A DNA stretch of 64,000 nucleotides, from contig CALLRW010000001.1 of the NCBI GenBank assembly GCA_938014215.1, positions 62,001-126,000 of the forward strand, read 5' to 3'. A model generated the notes under the pieces. That model was not told where the DNA came from. It saw nothing but the letters and a program-made list of their open reading frames with translations, and searched no databases. The stretch is from an uncultured Alistipes sp. Lineage in GTDB: Bacteria > Bacteroidota > Bacteroidia > Bacteroidales > Rikenellaceae. The translations under genes were made by a program, and so were the position numbers. Positions 25,913 through 35,724 of this stretch are shown here, piece after piece (the first letter of the stretch is position 1; every line of letters starts with the position of its first letter).

Positions 25913-27055
25913 TCACTTCGTTTCGTCCGGGGTGGGGTTTTCGAGAGCCTGCTGGGCTGCGATGGCGCGCCGCATCCACTTGTACGACGGCGTATTCGAG
26001 GCCTCGTATCCGAACTGGTAGGCGCCGAAACCACCCTTGCGGAACCCGTTCGTCGGCTGCCACATGGCCATGCCGACCAGCGAGGGAATCTTGCTCTTGT
26101 CGGTGCGTGTTCCGTCGCGCAGCACCCAGTAGAAGCCGCCGTTGAGTGCATCGATCGCACTCTCGAGGTTCTCGCAGATCACGAAGCGGTTGGTGATCTC
26201 CTCCTCGCTCATGACCCCCTTGAACTTGTTCAGACACTTCTGCAGGCGGATATCCTTGTCGGATTCGGTGCCTGCGGCATCGGGCGAGGGCGAGCCTCCC
26301 GAGATGGTGTAGGCCTGGATGACGTAGTAGTCGATCAGCGGACCGCTTTCGGGGTTGAGCGTCTGGGGCTCGCCGTCCACGAGCAGCAGCTTGTCGGGAT
26401 TGGGCGACTGGGGACCGATGTACTTGTTGAGCTCGGTCAGCAGCGTGTGCATGTGGCCCATGTTGCTGGCCAACGGGCCCGAGTAGCCGTAGTTGGGTTC
26501 GAAGTCGATGTCGAATCCGTCGTAGTTGTATTTGAAAACCGTATCGGCGATCGCCTTTGCATATTTGGCGATGGCGGCGTTGATGGCTTCGGGATCGCCC
26601 TCCTTCCAGCCCCAGAACTCGGTCCGGGTCGACTCGTCGATGTCATATTCGGGCGGCGTGAAGTTCTGGCCCACCCAGCGGGTGAACGAACAGAATACGA
26701 CCCGGGTGCCCTTCTTCTGCTGTACTTCGCGCAGATCGCGGCGTTTCCCCTCCGAGAGGTTGTTCCAGTTGCCCCACAGCGAGACGATGTCCATCGAGTC
26801 GGGGATGCCGGCCAGCATATTGGTCGTACCGGCCGTCGGTTCGCCCCAGCCGCTGAACCATCCGAACGAGATCGAGTGCTCGCTCGCTTTCCAGGCCCGC
26901 AGGTCGCGGTAATAGCTTTCCGGTTTGTTCGTGACGGTATTGTCGTAGGGCAGCACCTGTTCGATTTCGGCTTCGGTCCACTCGCTGCAGGCGCAGAATC
27001 CCGAAGCGAAGAGTCCGGCGACGAGGAGTGCCCGGCTGTTTCTTTTCCAGTTCAT
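25913..27055 (-). CDS. GH18 endo-beta-N-acetylglucosaminidase-like lipoprotein
   Basis: 380 residues. Lipoprotein signal, lipobox FCACS near 20-24. The GH18 active-site motif D-G-x-D-x-D-x-E is complete: DGFDIDFE at 179-186, with Glu186 as acid. The barrel continues with LLLVDGEPQ and YYVIQAY. Single-domain GH18 lipoproteins encoded with SusC/SusD and DUF1735-LamG proteins act as endoglycosidases that release N-glycans from glycoproteins by cutting the chitobiose core. Activity on chitin is less likely given the context. Glycan preference (high-mannose or complex) cannot be told from the sequence. Confidence 0.88.
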   Translation of the reverse strand: MNWKRNSRALLVAGLFASGFCACSEWTEAEIEQVLPYDNTVTNKPESYYRDLRAWKASEHSISFGWFSGWGEPTAGTTNMLAGIPDSMDIVSLWGNWNNLSEGKRRDLREVQQKKGTRVVFCSFTRWVGQNFTPPEYDIDESTRTEFWGWKEGDPEAINAAIAKYAKAIADTVFKYNYDGFDIDFEPNYGYSGPLASNMGHMHTLLTELNKYIGPQSPNPDKLLLVDGEPQTLNPESGPLIDYYVIQAYTISGGSPSPDAAGTESDKDIRLQKCLNKFKGVMSEEEITNRFVICENLESAIDALNGGFYWVLRDGTRTDKSKIPSLVGMAMWQPTNGFRKGGFGAYQFGYEASNTPSYKWMRRAIAAQQALENPTPDETK

Positions 27056-27082
27056 AGTGATTGCTTGGTCTTGGTTTTACGG

Positions 27083-28621
27083 TTAGTTTTTCTTCGTCCA
27101 GAAGAGGTCCACGGCCGGCGAATCCGTTCCGCCGATCATCGTCACGGCCTGCTGGTAGTTGGTCGTGTTCTGGTCCTTTTCCGAGAGCGGGAAGGAGAGA
27201 CGGCGCATGCCGCGGTTCGAGTCAACCACGCCGCCGCTCAGGTTGTCGATCACGGGGGCCAGCTCCGGATAGCCCGTACGGCGGTATTCGGCCCACGCCT
27301 CGAGTCCCATCGGGTAGTTGGCGATCCACTTCTGGGTGATGATCTGCTCGAGGTGGCGCTCCTGCGAGGTCTCGGCCTCCCAGCTGATCTTCACGTTGCT
27401 CTTGCGGTCGTAGTTGTACTTCGTGCCGCGCGGATCGTTCAGATGACCGGCCGGGGTGAGGGTCTTGTTGCCCAGGTAGTCCGATACGGCCTGGCTGTCC
27501 GTGATGCCGTTCTGCTCCATCGAGAGGCGGATACCGGCCTCGTAGTATTCGCGGGCCTTTGCCTCACCGCCGTCGATCCACCCCTTCAGGGCGGCCTCGG
27601 CTAGCAGGAACTGCGTCTCGGCCGCAACGAATACCGGCAGCGGTGCGCTCGACGTCAGGTTGGGCAGCGAGTAGGCCGCGACGTCGTTCTTGGCGAAGTC
27701 GGCTTCGCCCGAGCGCATGCCGACATACTGGTCGGTGTGGCCCGCAAAGGTCGACTTGGTGAAGTAGGCCGACAGGCGCGGGTCCTTGTAGCCCGACATG
27801 TAGTCGACGATCGAGGCGTTGACACGCAGGTCGCCCCACGATACCGAGGCCAGCTGATAGGGATTGCCCTGGATGCCGGGCGACATCATGGCGTTCTGAG
27901 CGTTGTTCTCGATCATGCCGGCCTCATGGGCGATGGCCTCGAGGGCAGCCTCCTTGTTGTTGGTGCGGATGGCTACACGCAGCGTCAGCGAGTTGGCCAG
28001 ACGGGCCCAGAGGGCATAGTCGCCGGCATAGATCGGGTCGCTCGTCCCCATGGGCTTCGATGCCGGATAGGTCTGGGAGTAGGTGTAGAGGGTCGATGCC
28101 GAGTTCTGCAGGTGCGAGATGATGTTCTTGTAGACATCCTCGTTCGTGTCGTAGGGGACGTACATCAGTCCCTTCATCACCTGGCTGTAGGGAATCGGTC
28201 CGTAAATGTCGGCCACACGGATCATGACGGCTGCCCGGATCAGGTTGGCGATGGCCATCCAGTGGCCCGAGCCCTGCGACGAGGCCTCCACCTCGAAGAG
28301 GTTGCCGTAGACGTCGACGAACATCGTGTTGTAGGGGATCTGGTTCCAGTCGGCCGAGGGGTTGAACGTATCGAAGTTCTGGCCGCCCCAGCGGTTCGAG
28401 CAGGTGAAGTAGCCGCCCAGCGAGCCGACCATCTGGTCGACCATCTGCGAGTCGTTCTGCTGAACGTACATCATGGCGTCGATCATCGTCGGCAGCACCA
28501 TCGTGGGATCCACCGTGCCGGGCGCATACGAATCGGTATTGTACTCTTCGAAGCGCTCCGTGCAGCCGGCCAGCGAGCCGATCAGCAGCAGGCCGAGCAT
28601 TATCTTGAGTCTGTTTTTCAT
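27083..28621 (-). CDS. SusD/RagB-family nutrient-binding outer-membrane lipoprotein
   Basis: 512 residues. Lipobox LAGCT near residue 19, then FEEYNTDSYAPGTVDPTM, as in the SusD-like_2 group. The helical tetratricopeptide-like body includes ADIYGPIPYSQVMKG and the C-terminal WAEYRRTGYPELAPV. It forms the lid over the SusC transporter and captures the oligosaccharide. It is 15 bp downstream of susC and 27 bp upstream of the GH18 gene. Confidence 0.93.
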   Translation of the reverse strand: MKNRLKIMLGLLLIGSLAGCTERFEEYNTDSYAPGTVDPTMVLPTMIDAMMYVQQNDSQMVDQMVGSLGGYFTCSNRWGGQNFDTFNPSADWNQIPYNTMFVDVYGNLFEVEASSQGSGHWMAIANLIRAAVMIRVADIYGPIPYSQVMKGLMYVPYDTNEDVYKNIISHLQNSASTLYTYSQTYPASKPMGTSDPIYAGDYALWARLANSLTLRVAIRTNNKEAALEAIAHEAGMIENNAQNAMMSPGIQGNPYQLASVSWGDLRVNASIVDYMSGYKDPRLSAYFTKSTFAGHTDQYVGMRSGEADFAKNDVAAYSLPNLTSSAPLPVFVAAETQFLLAEAALKGWIDGGEAKAREYYEAGIRLSMEQNGITDSQAVSDYLGNKTLTPAGHLNDPRGTKYNYDRKSNVKISWEAETSQERHLEQIITQKWIANYPMGLEAWAEYRRTGYPELAPVIDNLSGGVVDSNRGMRRLSFPLSEKDQNTTNYQQAVTMIGGTDSPAVDLFWTKKN

Positions 28622-28636
28622 GGGTAGACTGGCGTT

Positions 28637-31600
28637 TTAGAATTGGAGTTTGATGTTGAAACCGAGGTTCCGGGTGCTGGGCAGCATGAAGTAGTCTACG
28701 TTCTGGTAGTAGTTGCTGCCCGTGGCGGCCGAGATTTCGGGGTCGAACGGAGCCTTGCAGTAGATCATCCACAGGTTGCGGGCCACGAAGCCGACGGTGA
28801 GCTTGGCCTTGTTGCGGAACCAGCGCTGCGGCAGCGTGTAGCTCAGGTTGAGCTCCTGCAGACGGACGTTCGTGGCATCGTAGAGGTAGTAGGCGCCGTG
28901 TCCGCCTTCGGCCGAGGCGATGGTCTGGTAGTAGGTCTGGGCGTCGACCGTTCCGTAGTTGATCGGAATGCCGCCCCGGTCGCGGGCTGCGGCCGTTGTC
29001 TCCGAAACGCCGTAGTAGTCGAGAATACCCTGCGTGGCCGAGTAGGCCAGACCGCCGATGCGGGCCGTGAAGACCACGCCCAGGTCAATGCCCTTCCAGG
29101 CGAAGTTGTTGCTCCAGCCCAGGTTGCACTTCGGAGCCAGCGAGCCGACCTTGCGGGCCTCGATCGTCTCCATCGACAGTCCGCCCGTATTGCTGATCAG
29201 GATGTTGCCGTTCAGGTCGCGGGCCAGCTGGTGGTTGACGTAGATGTCGGTCAGCGAGCCGCCTTCGCGCAGGATCACGCGCGGAGCTACGTCCGAGGCA
29301 CCCAGCCAGTCCTTCTTGATCTCGGTCAGATCCTCGGCCACGCCCGTCAGCGGGTTGATCATGCCATGGGCCAGTTCGACGATGCGGTTTTCGTTGAACG
29401 AGTAGGTGAAGTTCGTACCCCAGCGGAAGTCGCCCCACTTGTTGTTGTAGCCCACGGCGAGTTCGACACCCTGGTTGCGGACGTTACCGGTCTGGGCGGC
29501 GTAGTTTTCATAACCGGTCGAGCTGGCCAGCGGCATGTAGATCGTCTGGTGGCGCGTATTCGAACGGTAGTAGGTGACGTCGAGGTTGATCTTGTTCAGG
29601 AAGCGGGCATTGACGCCGACCTCCCACGAACGCGTATCCTCGGGACGGAGATCGGTATTGGGGAAGGTGGCGGGAGCCTTCCAGCCGTGGCTCTGCTCGA
29701 CGTAGGTGTAGCGCGGGTTGGAGAGGTAACGCTCGAAGGACGAGGCCACCTGGGCATACGAGGCGCGCACCTTCAGGAACGAGAACCATTCGGGCATCTG
29801 CACCATGTTCGAGATGACGCCCGAGAGGCCGACCGACGGGTAGAAGAACGACGACTGCTTCGAGTAGGCCAGCATCGAGGGCCACTCGTTACGGCCGGTG
29901 AGCGTCAGGTAGAGCATCGACTTCCAGCCCACCTCGACGTTGGCGAAGAGGGCCTGCGTCTGGTCGTGCCAGCCCGACTGGAAGACCTTGAACTTCTCGG
30001 TGGTGTTGAGGTTCAGCGTCGTGAAGAAGTTGGCCGTCTTCAGGTCGCCGCCCACGCCCGACATCTCGTAGCGCTGGTCGTCGATCGAGGCGCCGATCTG
30101 GGCGTTGAGGGTCCAGTCGTCGCCGAACGTCTTGTTGATGTTGGCGATCACGTCACCGTAGAACGTGCGGTCGGTCTGGTTCTGGTCGGTCAGTCCGCCG
30201 TTGTCGCCGGCGAAGGTGGTCAGCGTCGTGGCGTAGTACTTGCGCGTGAGGCGATACTCCGAGTTGTCGACCCGCACGCGGCCCGTGATGTCGAGCCAGT
30301 CGGTCACCTTCCACTTCAGCGAGGCGTTGAGCATGTAGCGGCGCTTCGACGTCTCGCGCTTCATGCGCTTCTGGATCCAGTAGGGGTTCTGCATCGAGTG
30401 AGCCCCCTCGCCGTAGGGCCAGTACTGGGCCATGATGCCGCGGATCGGGTCCCAACGCTCGAAGAGACGGATCTCGTCGAAGTCGTCGCCGCGCGGGAAG
30501 AGGTAGAGGGCCGGCAGCGGGTTGAAGTACTTGCCCTGCGAGACGGTGTTCTTGTTGTCCTGGATGATGAAGTTGGCGCCGAAGTCAAACGTCAGGCGAT
30601 CCTTGGCGAAGGTCGTCGTGTTGCGGGCCGTGAAGTTGTAGCGGTCGTACGAGCTCTCGGGGATGATGTCGGCGCTGTTGGTCGTCGAGACCGAGATGTA
30701 GGTCTGATTCTTCTGGTTGCCGGTCGAGACCGAAGCCGAGTTGATGATGTTCGTACCCGTGTTGAAGAAGTCGCGGGCGTTGAATGTCCCCTCGACGGGT
30801 GCCCCCCAGCTGAAGGTCGAGTTGCTCGTGCCGTAGCGGTTCTGCATCTCGGGCATCATCATCACCCGGGAGAACATCGTGCTGTTGCTCAGCGTGACGA
30901 CCGTCTTGTCGGCCGTACCGCGCTTGGTGTTGATGATGATCACGCCGTTGGCGGCCTCCGAACCGTAGAGGGCTGCGGCCGAGGGGCCGGTCAGCATGTT
31001 GACCGACTCGATGTCCTCGGGGTTGATGTCTGCGGCGCTCTCCGAGCCGACCTGGTCGCCGTACGAGCCGCCCGAACCGCCGAAGCTGCTGTTATACATC
31101 GGGATACCGTCGATTACGTAGAGGGCGGCGTTGCTCTTCTCGATCGACTTCTGGCCACGCATCACCACGCGGGTCGAGGCTCCGGCACCGCCGGCTCCGG
31201 CGTTGATCGTCACACCGGCCACCTTGCCGACCAGCGAGTTGACGAAGTTGGCATCCTTGACCGTCGTCAGCTCCTCGGCCTTGAGCTGCTGCACGTTGTA
31301 GGCCAGGGCACGCTCCTCGCGCTTGATACCGAGGGCCGTAACGACCACGGCGTTCATCTGCAGGCTCTCCTCCTCAAGCGTGACGTCGATACGGGTCTGC
31401 CCCGTGAAGGGGACCTCGACGCTCTTGTAGCCGATGAAGGCGAAGACCAGCACGTCGCCGCGGCGGGCCGTCAGTTCGAAGCCTCCGTCGGCCGAGGTGG
31501 TCGTACCGGTCGTGCCGTTCTTGATCGTTACGGTGGCGCCGATCACCGGACCGTGCGCATCACTCACTATACCCTTGACCGTCGTCGGGTCGTTGCTCTG

Positions 31601-31927
31601 CGCGGGGGTGAGGGTGAGCGAGATGTATTTGTTGTCGACTTTGTAGGTGACGCCCGAGCCCTTGAGCATCTGGTCGAGGGCTTCGTTCAGGGTGCCGTTC
31701 TCGAGGCGGACGCTCACCGGACGCTGGATGTCGACGTCGTTGTTCGAGAGAAAGAGGTAGCCGGTCTGTTGCTCGATTTCATTCATCACGCGCTCCATCG
31801 GGACGTTTTCCTGACGGATCGAGACCCGGTTGGTCTGGGCGTACGAGCGTGTCGAGCCCAGCAGCAGGCACACGCCGAAAAGGAGTGTAAACAGGCATTT
31901 AATTTGCTGAATACGTTTTTTGTTCAT
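28637..31927 (-). CDS. SusC/RagA-family TonB-dependent transporter with N-terminal STN domain
   Basis: 1096 residues. Signal peptide 1-30. An STN (secretin/TonB short N-terminal) domain lies at about 45-110 (VPMERVMNEIEQQTGYLFL), then a carboxypeptidase-D-like domain (VKGIVSDAHGPVIGATVTI), a plug with YVIDGIPMYNSS and GPSAAALYGSEAANGVIII, and a 22-strand barrel. The STN domain is the part that touches a FecR-type anti-sigma factor, which matches the FecR and ECF sigma genes immediately upstream. It imports oligosaccharides across the outer membrane with the SusD partner. Confidence 0.96.
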   Translation of the reverse strand: MNKKRIQQIKCLFTLLFGVCLLLGSTRSYAQTNRVSIRQENVPMERVMNEIEQQTGYLFLSNNDVDIQRPVSVRLENGTLNEALDQMLKGSGVTYKVDNKYISLTLTPAQSNDPTTVKGIVSDAHGPVIGATVTIKNGTTGTTTSADGGFELTARRGDVLVFAFIGYKSVEVPFTGQTRIDVTLEEESLQMNAVVVTALGIKREERALAYNVQQLKAEELTTVKDANFVNSLVGKVAGVTINAGAGGAGASTRVVMRGQKSIEKSNAALYVIDGIPMYNSSFGGSGGSYGDQVGSESAADINPEDIESVNMLTGPSAAALYGSEAANGVIIINTKRGTADKTVVTLSNSTMFSRVMMMPEMQNRYGTSNSTFSWGAPVEGTFNARDFFNTGTNIINSASVSTGNQKNQTYISVSTTNSADIIPESSYDRYNFTARNTTTFAKDRLTFDFGANFIIQDNKNTVSQGKYFNPLPALYLFPRGDDFDEIRLFERWDPIRGIMAQYWPYGEGAHSMQNPYWIQKRMKRETSKRRYMLNASLKWKVTDWLDITGRVRVDNSEYRLTRKYYATTLTTFAGDNGGLTDQNQTDRTFYGDVIANINKTFGDDWTLNAQIGASIDDQRYEMSGVGGDLKTANFFTTLNLNTTEKFKVFQSGWHDQTQALFANVEVGWKSMLYLTLTGRNEWPSMLAYSKQSSFFYPSVGLSGVISNMVQMPEWFSFLKVRASYAQVASSFERYLSNPRYTYVEQSHGWKAPATFPNTDLRPEDTRSWEVGVNARFLNKINLDVTYYRSNTRHQTIYMPLASSTGYENYAAQTGNVRNQGVELAVGYNNKWGDFRWGTNFTYSFNENRIVELAHGMINPLTGVAEDLTEIKKDWLGASDVAPRVILREGGSLTDIYVNHQLARDLNGNILISNTGGLSMETIEARKVGSLAPKCNLGWSNNFAWKGIDLGVVFTARIGGLAYSATQGILDYYGVSETTAAARDRGGIPINYGTVDAQTYYQTIASAEGGHGAYYLYDATNVRLQELNLSYTLPQRWFRNKAKLTVGFVARNLWMIYCKAPFDPEISAATGSNYYQNVDYFMLPSTRNLGFNIKLQF

Positions 31928-32121
31928 ACTTTTACATAGTGGTTAGTTGATAGATTGAGAAGTCGTTCTCTGGCTGGCCATTCTGCTGCGGGTGTGCCAG
32001 CGCCCGCAGTTTTTTTCTGCCGCGATTTTCGGAAACGGATGCAAGGATCATTTCATGGGCTGTTCGTTTTGGTTTTTATCGGGTGTTGTCATCTCTCCCC
32101 GTCGGGCCGGGGCCCGGGGAA

Positions 32122-33111
32122 TCAGTGGATTCGAATTGTGTTGCTGTCCGGATCGCGCGTATAGGTGAAGTCGGCCGAACGCTGCAGCATGTCGAGCGCC
32201 GTGTCGATACCGTCCGAGATGCGGATCTTGCCGTAGTTGTAGTTGACCTTCGGCAGCTCGCTGCGTTCGATGACGATCCGTACGCCGAAGTAGGTCTCGA
32301 ACTTGTCCATCAGCTCCTGGAAACTCTGTCCCTTGATGCTGATCAGCCCCTGGGTCCAGAGGTATTCGTCGGGATCGGCGATGCGGGTTCGCTGCAGGCG
32401 GTTGCCGACGAGCGTGATCTCCTCATCGGGGTTCAGAACGACGCTTTCTCCGGCATTGAGCTTGTTGGTCACCTTCACGCGGCCGCGCAGCAGGGCGGTC
32501 GAGAAGAGCCCTTCGTCCTCTTCGGCCATGACGTCGAACTTCGTCCCCAGCACCTCGACGTCGCAGGCAAAGGTCTCGACGATGAACGGATGGTCGGCAT
32601 CGTGGCTGACATCGAACATCGCTTCGCCCTGCACCTTGACGCGGCGTTCGCGGCCGGCAAAGACGAGCGGATACTCCAGCCGGGTTCCGGCGCGCAGCCA
32701 GACCTCGGTGCCGTCCTCGAGCCGCATGCTCAGGTACTGGCCGGCGGGGACCTCGATGGCCGAGGTGCGTTTCGACCACTGGGCCAGCCGGTGGCTGGTC
32801 AACCCCCACGAGAAGCCGGCGCCGACAAGCAGGACGGCGGCAACCTCTGCCGCACGGCGCAGGTAGCGGCGCAGCGGGATCCGGCGCCCTTCGTGACGGC
32901 TTTCCGCCGTGAGGGGAACCTTCGGAGCCGGTTGTGAGCCATTTTCCTCCACGCTTTGCGGGCCGTAGATGATCGAGTCGGCCAGCGCCTTGTCGAGCCG
33001 GTCGAGTTCGCGACGGTTTTCGGGGTCGGCCTTGAGCCAGTCGAGCACCTGGCGCATCTCCTCGTCGGAGGCCGTGTTGTCGAGGTATTTGAGCAGTAGA
33101 ACCGGGTTCAT
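32122..33111 (-). CDS. FecR-family anti-sigma factor
   Basis: 329 residues from the ATG at 33111 (MNPVLLLKYLDNTASDEEM). The same frame stays open far upstream across the sigma-factor gene, but that part is not coding. The cytoplasmic N-terminus binds sigma, a membrane segment lies near 88-106 (AAEVAAVLLVGAGFSWGL), and the periplasmic FecR domain follows with VPAGQYLSMRLEDGTEVWL, then a C-terminal secretin-like domain (FETYFGVRIVIER). It lies between the sigma gene and susC and should release sigma when the SusC STN domain signals substrate. Confidence 0.92.
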   Translation of the reverse strand: MNPVLLLKYLDNTASDEEMRQVLDWLKADPENRRELDRLDKALADSIIYGPQSVEENGSQPAPKVPLTAESRHEGRRIPLRRYLRRAAEVAAVLLVGAGFSWGLTSHRLAQWSKRTSAIEVPAGQYLSMRLEDGTEVWLRAGTRLEYPLVFAGRERRVKVQGEAMFDVSHDADHPFIVETFACDVEVLGTKFDVMAEEDEGLFSTALLRGRVKVTNKLNAGESVVLNPDEEITLVGNRLQRTRIADPDEYLWTQGLISIKGQSFQELMDKFETYFGVRIVIERSELPKVNYNYGKIRISDGIDTALDMLQRSADFTYTRDPDSNTIRIH

Positions 33112-33209
33112 CGTTTTTCTGTTTGCCTTGGTATATAGATAACGAACAACCGCATCGGATTCCCACTCCGTGCGGCACGTTTTTGTAACCAAAATGCAAT
33201 TAAAATTTT

Positions 33210-33830
33210 TTAAGATCTTAACCGGCTGATTTCGACGAGGATAAGGAATGCCGGGAGATAGTCCCGCAGAGCCGTCCGGAACTCCTTGATCGCCTTGGTC
33301 AGTTCGAACTCGACGCGGCGGACCGTGATTCCGCAGGTTTCGGCGATCTCCTTGTAGGATTTCTCCTCGAAGCGGCGGGCTTCGAAGACCTGACGCGTGA
33401 GCGGTGACAGCCGTTCGAGGGTCTCGCGGATGATCTGCTCCACCTCCTTCGAGCAGATCTCGTTGGGGTCGAAGGCCTCCAGGGACTGGATGTCCGCTTC
33501 GACGATCTCCTGACGCAGGCCGTAGAGCCGCTGTTCGATCTGCGAGTGGCGGATCTGTGCGCGGAGCCAGTCGAGGCATCGGTTCCGTACGATGGTGAGG
33601 ATATAGGCGGGGATATTGCTGTCGGGAGCGATCTTTTCGCGGCGTTCCCAGAGGGTCATGAAACTCTCCGCCACGATGTCCTCGGCAACGGTCTGATTGC
33701 GGACATAGCGATTGGCGAGAGACTCGAAACGGGGTCGCAGCTGGGCGAACATGCGGCCGAACTCTCCCGGTGAGAGGTGTTGATGGATACCTCCCGTCAA
33801 AATCCCGTAATCCTTCTCTTTCATGGCCAT
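33210..33830 (-). CDS. ECF sigma factor of the polysaccharide locus
   Basis: 206 residues if the ATG at 33830 (MAMKEKDYGIL) is used; 33824 is equally possible. The ATG at 33869 is too near the predicted start of transcription. Region 2 reads LANRYVRNQTVAEDIVAESFMTLWERRE and region 4 LSPLTRQVFEARRFEEKSYKEI with a helix-turn-helix. It is the FecI-like partner of the FecR protein downstream and should drive the SusC operon. No obvious housekeeping promoter was found before susC, which fits sigma-specific control. Confidence 0.92.
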   Translation of the reverse strand: MAMKEKDYGILTGGIHQHLSPGEFGRMFAQLRPRFESLANRYVRNQTVAEDIVAESFMTLWERREKIAPDSNIPAYILTIVRNRCLDWLRAQIRHSQIEQRLYGLRQEIVEADIQSLEAFDPNEICSKEVEQIIRETLERLSPLTRQVFEARRFEEKSYKEIAETCGITVRRVEFELTKAIKEFRTALRDYLPAFLILVEISRLRS

Positions 33831-33876
33831 GGCGTGGTGTACCGCTGATGCCGGTCGTTCCGTCGGCATCAGGACG

Positions 33877-33907
33877 CAAATATAGCGATTTTGGCCTTTC
33901 TCGCAAA
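33877..33907 (-). promoter_or_regulatory. Promoter of the ECF sigma/FecR genes
   Basis: TTTG (33904-33907), 19 bp, TATATTTG (33877-33884) on the minus strand. A housekeeping-type promoter here means the regulators do not depend on their own sigma. Confidence 0.65.
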
Positions 33908-34002
33908 TTTATTTTTCATCGGGTATTCGCTTTTCCGCCTCCCGGGGTTTGACGGCCGGATTCCCGTTGGCGTTCGGCATCTCCCGCCGTCCGGTAAAAG
34001 CG

Positions 34003-34034
34003 TCGGGCGGAACGAATAATCTCGTCCCGCCCGA
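34003..34034 (-). terminator. Likely terminator of the nadB-HNH-prfC operon
   Basis: 13-bp stem with one mismatch, TCGGGCGG-AACGA (34003-34015) with TCGTCCCGCCCGA (34022-34034), loop of 6, followed on the minus strand by GCTTTTACC. It is about 107 bp past the prfC stop. The T tract is short. Confidence 0.5.
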
Positions 34035-34140
34035 TGTGGCTGTCTTCTCTTGTTGCAGGGTGGATAGGAGGCTTTTCGCGGCCTCTGTCTTTGGCTCCCG
34101 GCCTTCCAACTCCCGGCCCCCTTTCCGCCCCCCCCCTCTT

Positions 34141-35724
34141 CTAAAATTCGGAGGTGAAGTGGAAGCGGATATCCTTGAAGTTCTCCTGGGCCAGCGCCAG
34201 TGCGTAGCTCGTGTCGGCCAGGAAGACGTCGCGGCCGTGTTTGTCGACGGCCATGTTGGTGTGTTTGCGGCGTTTGAAGTCGGCCAGCTGGGCGGCGTTG
34301 TCGCTCTCGATCCAGCAGGCCTTGTAGATCGAGATCGGCTCCCAGCGGCACGAGGCGTTGTATTCGTGCTCGAGCCGGTACTGGATCACCTCGAACTGCA
34401 GCGCCCCGACCGTGCCGATGATCTTGCGGCCGTTGAGCGCCGAGGTGAACAGTTGCGCCACGCCTTCGTCCATCAGCTGGTCGATGCCCTTGGCCAGCTG
34501 CTTGAACTTCATCGGGTCGGCATTCTCAATATAGCGGAACTGCTCCGGGGCGAACGACGGGATGCCCGTGAACTTGAGCTTCTCGCCTTCGGTGAACGTA
34601 TCGCCGATCTTGAAGTTTCCCGTATCGTGCAGACCCACGATGTCGCCCGGATAGGCCGTGTCGATCACCGACTTCTTTTCGGCCATGAAGGCCGTCGGCG
34701 AGGAGAACTTCATCTGTTTGCCGCTGCGCACGTGGAGGTAGTTCTTGTTGCGTTCGAAGATGCCCGAGCAGATCTTCAGGAAGGCGATGCGGTCGCGGTG
34801 GTTGGGGTCCATGTTGGCGTGGATCTTGAAGACGAATCCCGTCATTTTGGGCTCCGAGGGCTCCACCGTACGGGTTTCGGTCTGAGCGGGGCGGGGCGAC
34901 GGCGCGATGCGGATGAAGCACTCGAGCAGCTCCCGCACGCCGAAGTTGTTCACCGCCGATCCGAAGAAGACCGGCGCCACTTCGCCGCGCAGATAGGCCT
35001 CGCGGTCGAATTCGTCGTAGACCCCCTCGACCAGTTCGACATCCTGCCGCAGCTGGTCGGCATACTGTTTGCCGATGTGGGCGTCGAGCACCTCGGAGGC
35101 AAGATCCGAGATCTCCACCGTCGAGGCGTCGGCCGTCAGCTTCTCGTCCGACGTGAAGAGCGAGAGGTGCCGCTCGTAGAGGTTGTAGACCCCCTTGAAC
35201 GTCGGGCCGTTCGAGATCGGGAAGGTCAGCGGCCGCACGCGGATGTGCAGCTCCTTCTCCACCTCGTCGAGCAGGTCGAAGGGCTCCTTCGAGGGGCGGT
35301 CCAGCTTGTTGATGAAGACCATCACCGGCGTCTGGCGCATGCGGCACACCTCCATCAGCTTGCGGGTCTGCGTCTCGACGCCCTTGGCACCGTCGATGAC
35401 GATGATGACCGAATCGACGGCCGTCAGCGTGCGGTAGGTGTCCTCGGCGAAGTCCTCGTGGCCCGGCGTATCGAGGATATTGATCTTGCGGCCTTCGTAT
35501 TCGAAGCCCATGACCGACGTGGCGACCGAGATGCCGCGCTGGCGTTCGATCTCCATGAAGTCGGACGTGGCGCCCTTCTTGATCTTGTTGCTCTTGACGG
35601 CTCCGGCCACGTGGATGGCGCCGCCGAAGAGCAGCAGTTTTTCGGTCAGTGTGGTCTTTCCCGCATCGGGGTGGGCGATGACGGCGAAGGTCCGCCGCCG
35701 GGTGATCTCTTCCTGTAGGGTCAT
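34141..35724 (-). CDS. prfC: Peptide chain release factor 3
   Basis: 527 residues. GTPase motifs [15 protein letters not shown] (G1), DTPGHEDF (G3) and NKLDR (G4), plus the RF3-specific [18 protein letters not shown]. It recycles RF1/RF2 from terminated ribosomes. Its ATG overlaps the stop of the HNH nuclease gene by 4 bases (ATGA), so translation may be coupled. It lies downstream of nadB with the HNH gene between. Confidence 0.96.
   Translation of the reverse strand: MTLQEEITRRRTFAVIAHPDAGKTTLTEKLLLFGGAIHVAGAVKSNKIKKGATSDFMEIERQRGISVATSVMGFEYEGRKINILDTPGHEDFAEDTYRTLTAVDSVIIVIDGAKGVETQTRKLMEVCRMRQTPVMVFINKLDRPSKEPFDLLDEVEKELHIRVRPLTFPISNGPTFKGVYNLYERHLSLFTSDEKLTADASTVEISDLASEVLDAHIGKQYADQLRQDVELVEGVYDEFDREAYLRGEVAPVFFGSAVNNFGVRELLECFIRIAPSPRPAQTETRTVEPSEPKMTGFVFKIHANMDPNHRDRIAFLKICSGIFERNKNYLHVRSGKQMKFSSPTAFMAEKKSVIDTAYPGDIVGLHDTGNFKIGDTFTEGEKLKFTGIPSFAPEQFRYIENADPMKFKQLAKGIDQLMDEGVAQLFTSALNGRKIIGTVGALQFEVIQYRLEHEYNASCRWEPISIYKACWIESDNAAQLADFKRRKHTNMAVDKHGRDVFLADTSYALALAQENFKDIRFHFTSEF

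Noticed and set aside
28643..31939. 1098-codon plus-strand ORF opposite susC
   Set aside because: An antisense shadow produced by GC-rich codon bias. The minus strand encodes a full SusC with signal peptide, plug and barrel; the plus translation has no family features.
32122..33906. 594-codon form of the FecR protein
   Set aside because: The first 265 codons overlap the ECF sigma gene out of frame. The family start is at 33111.
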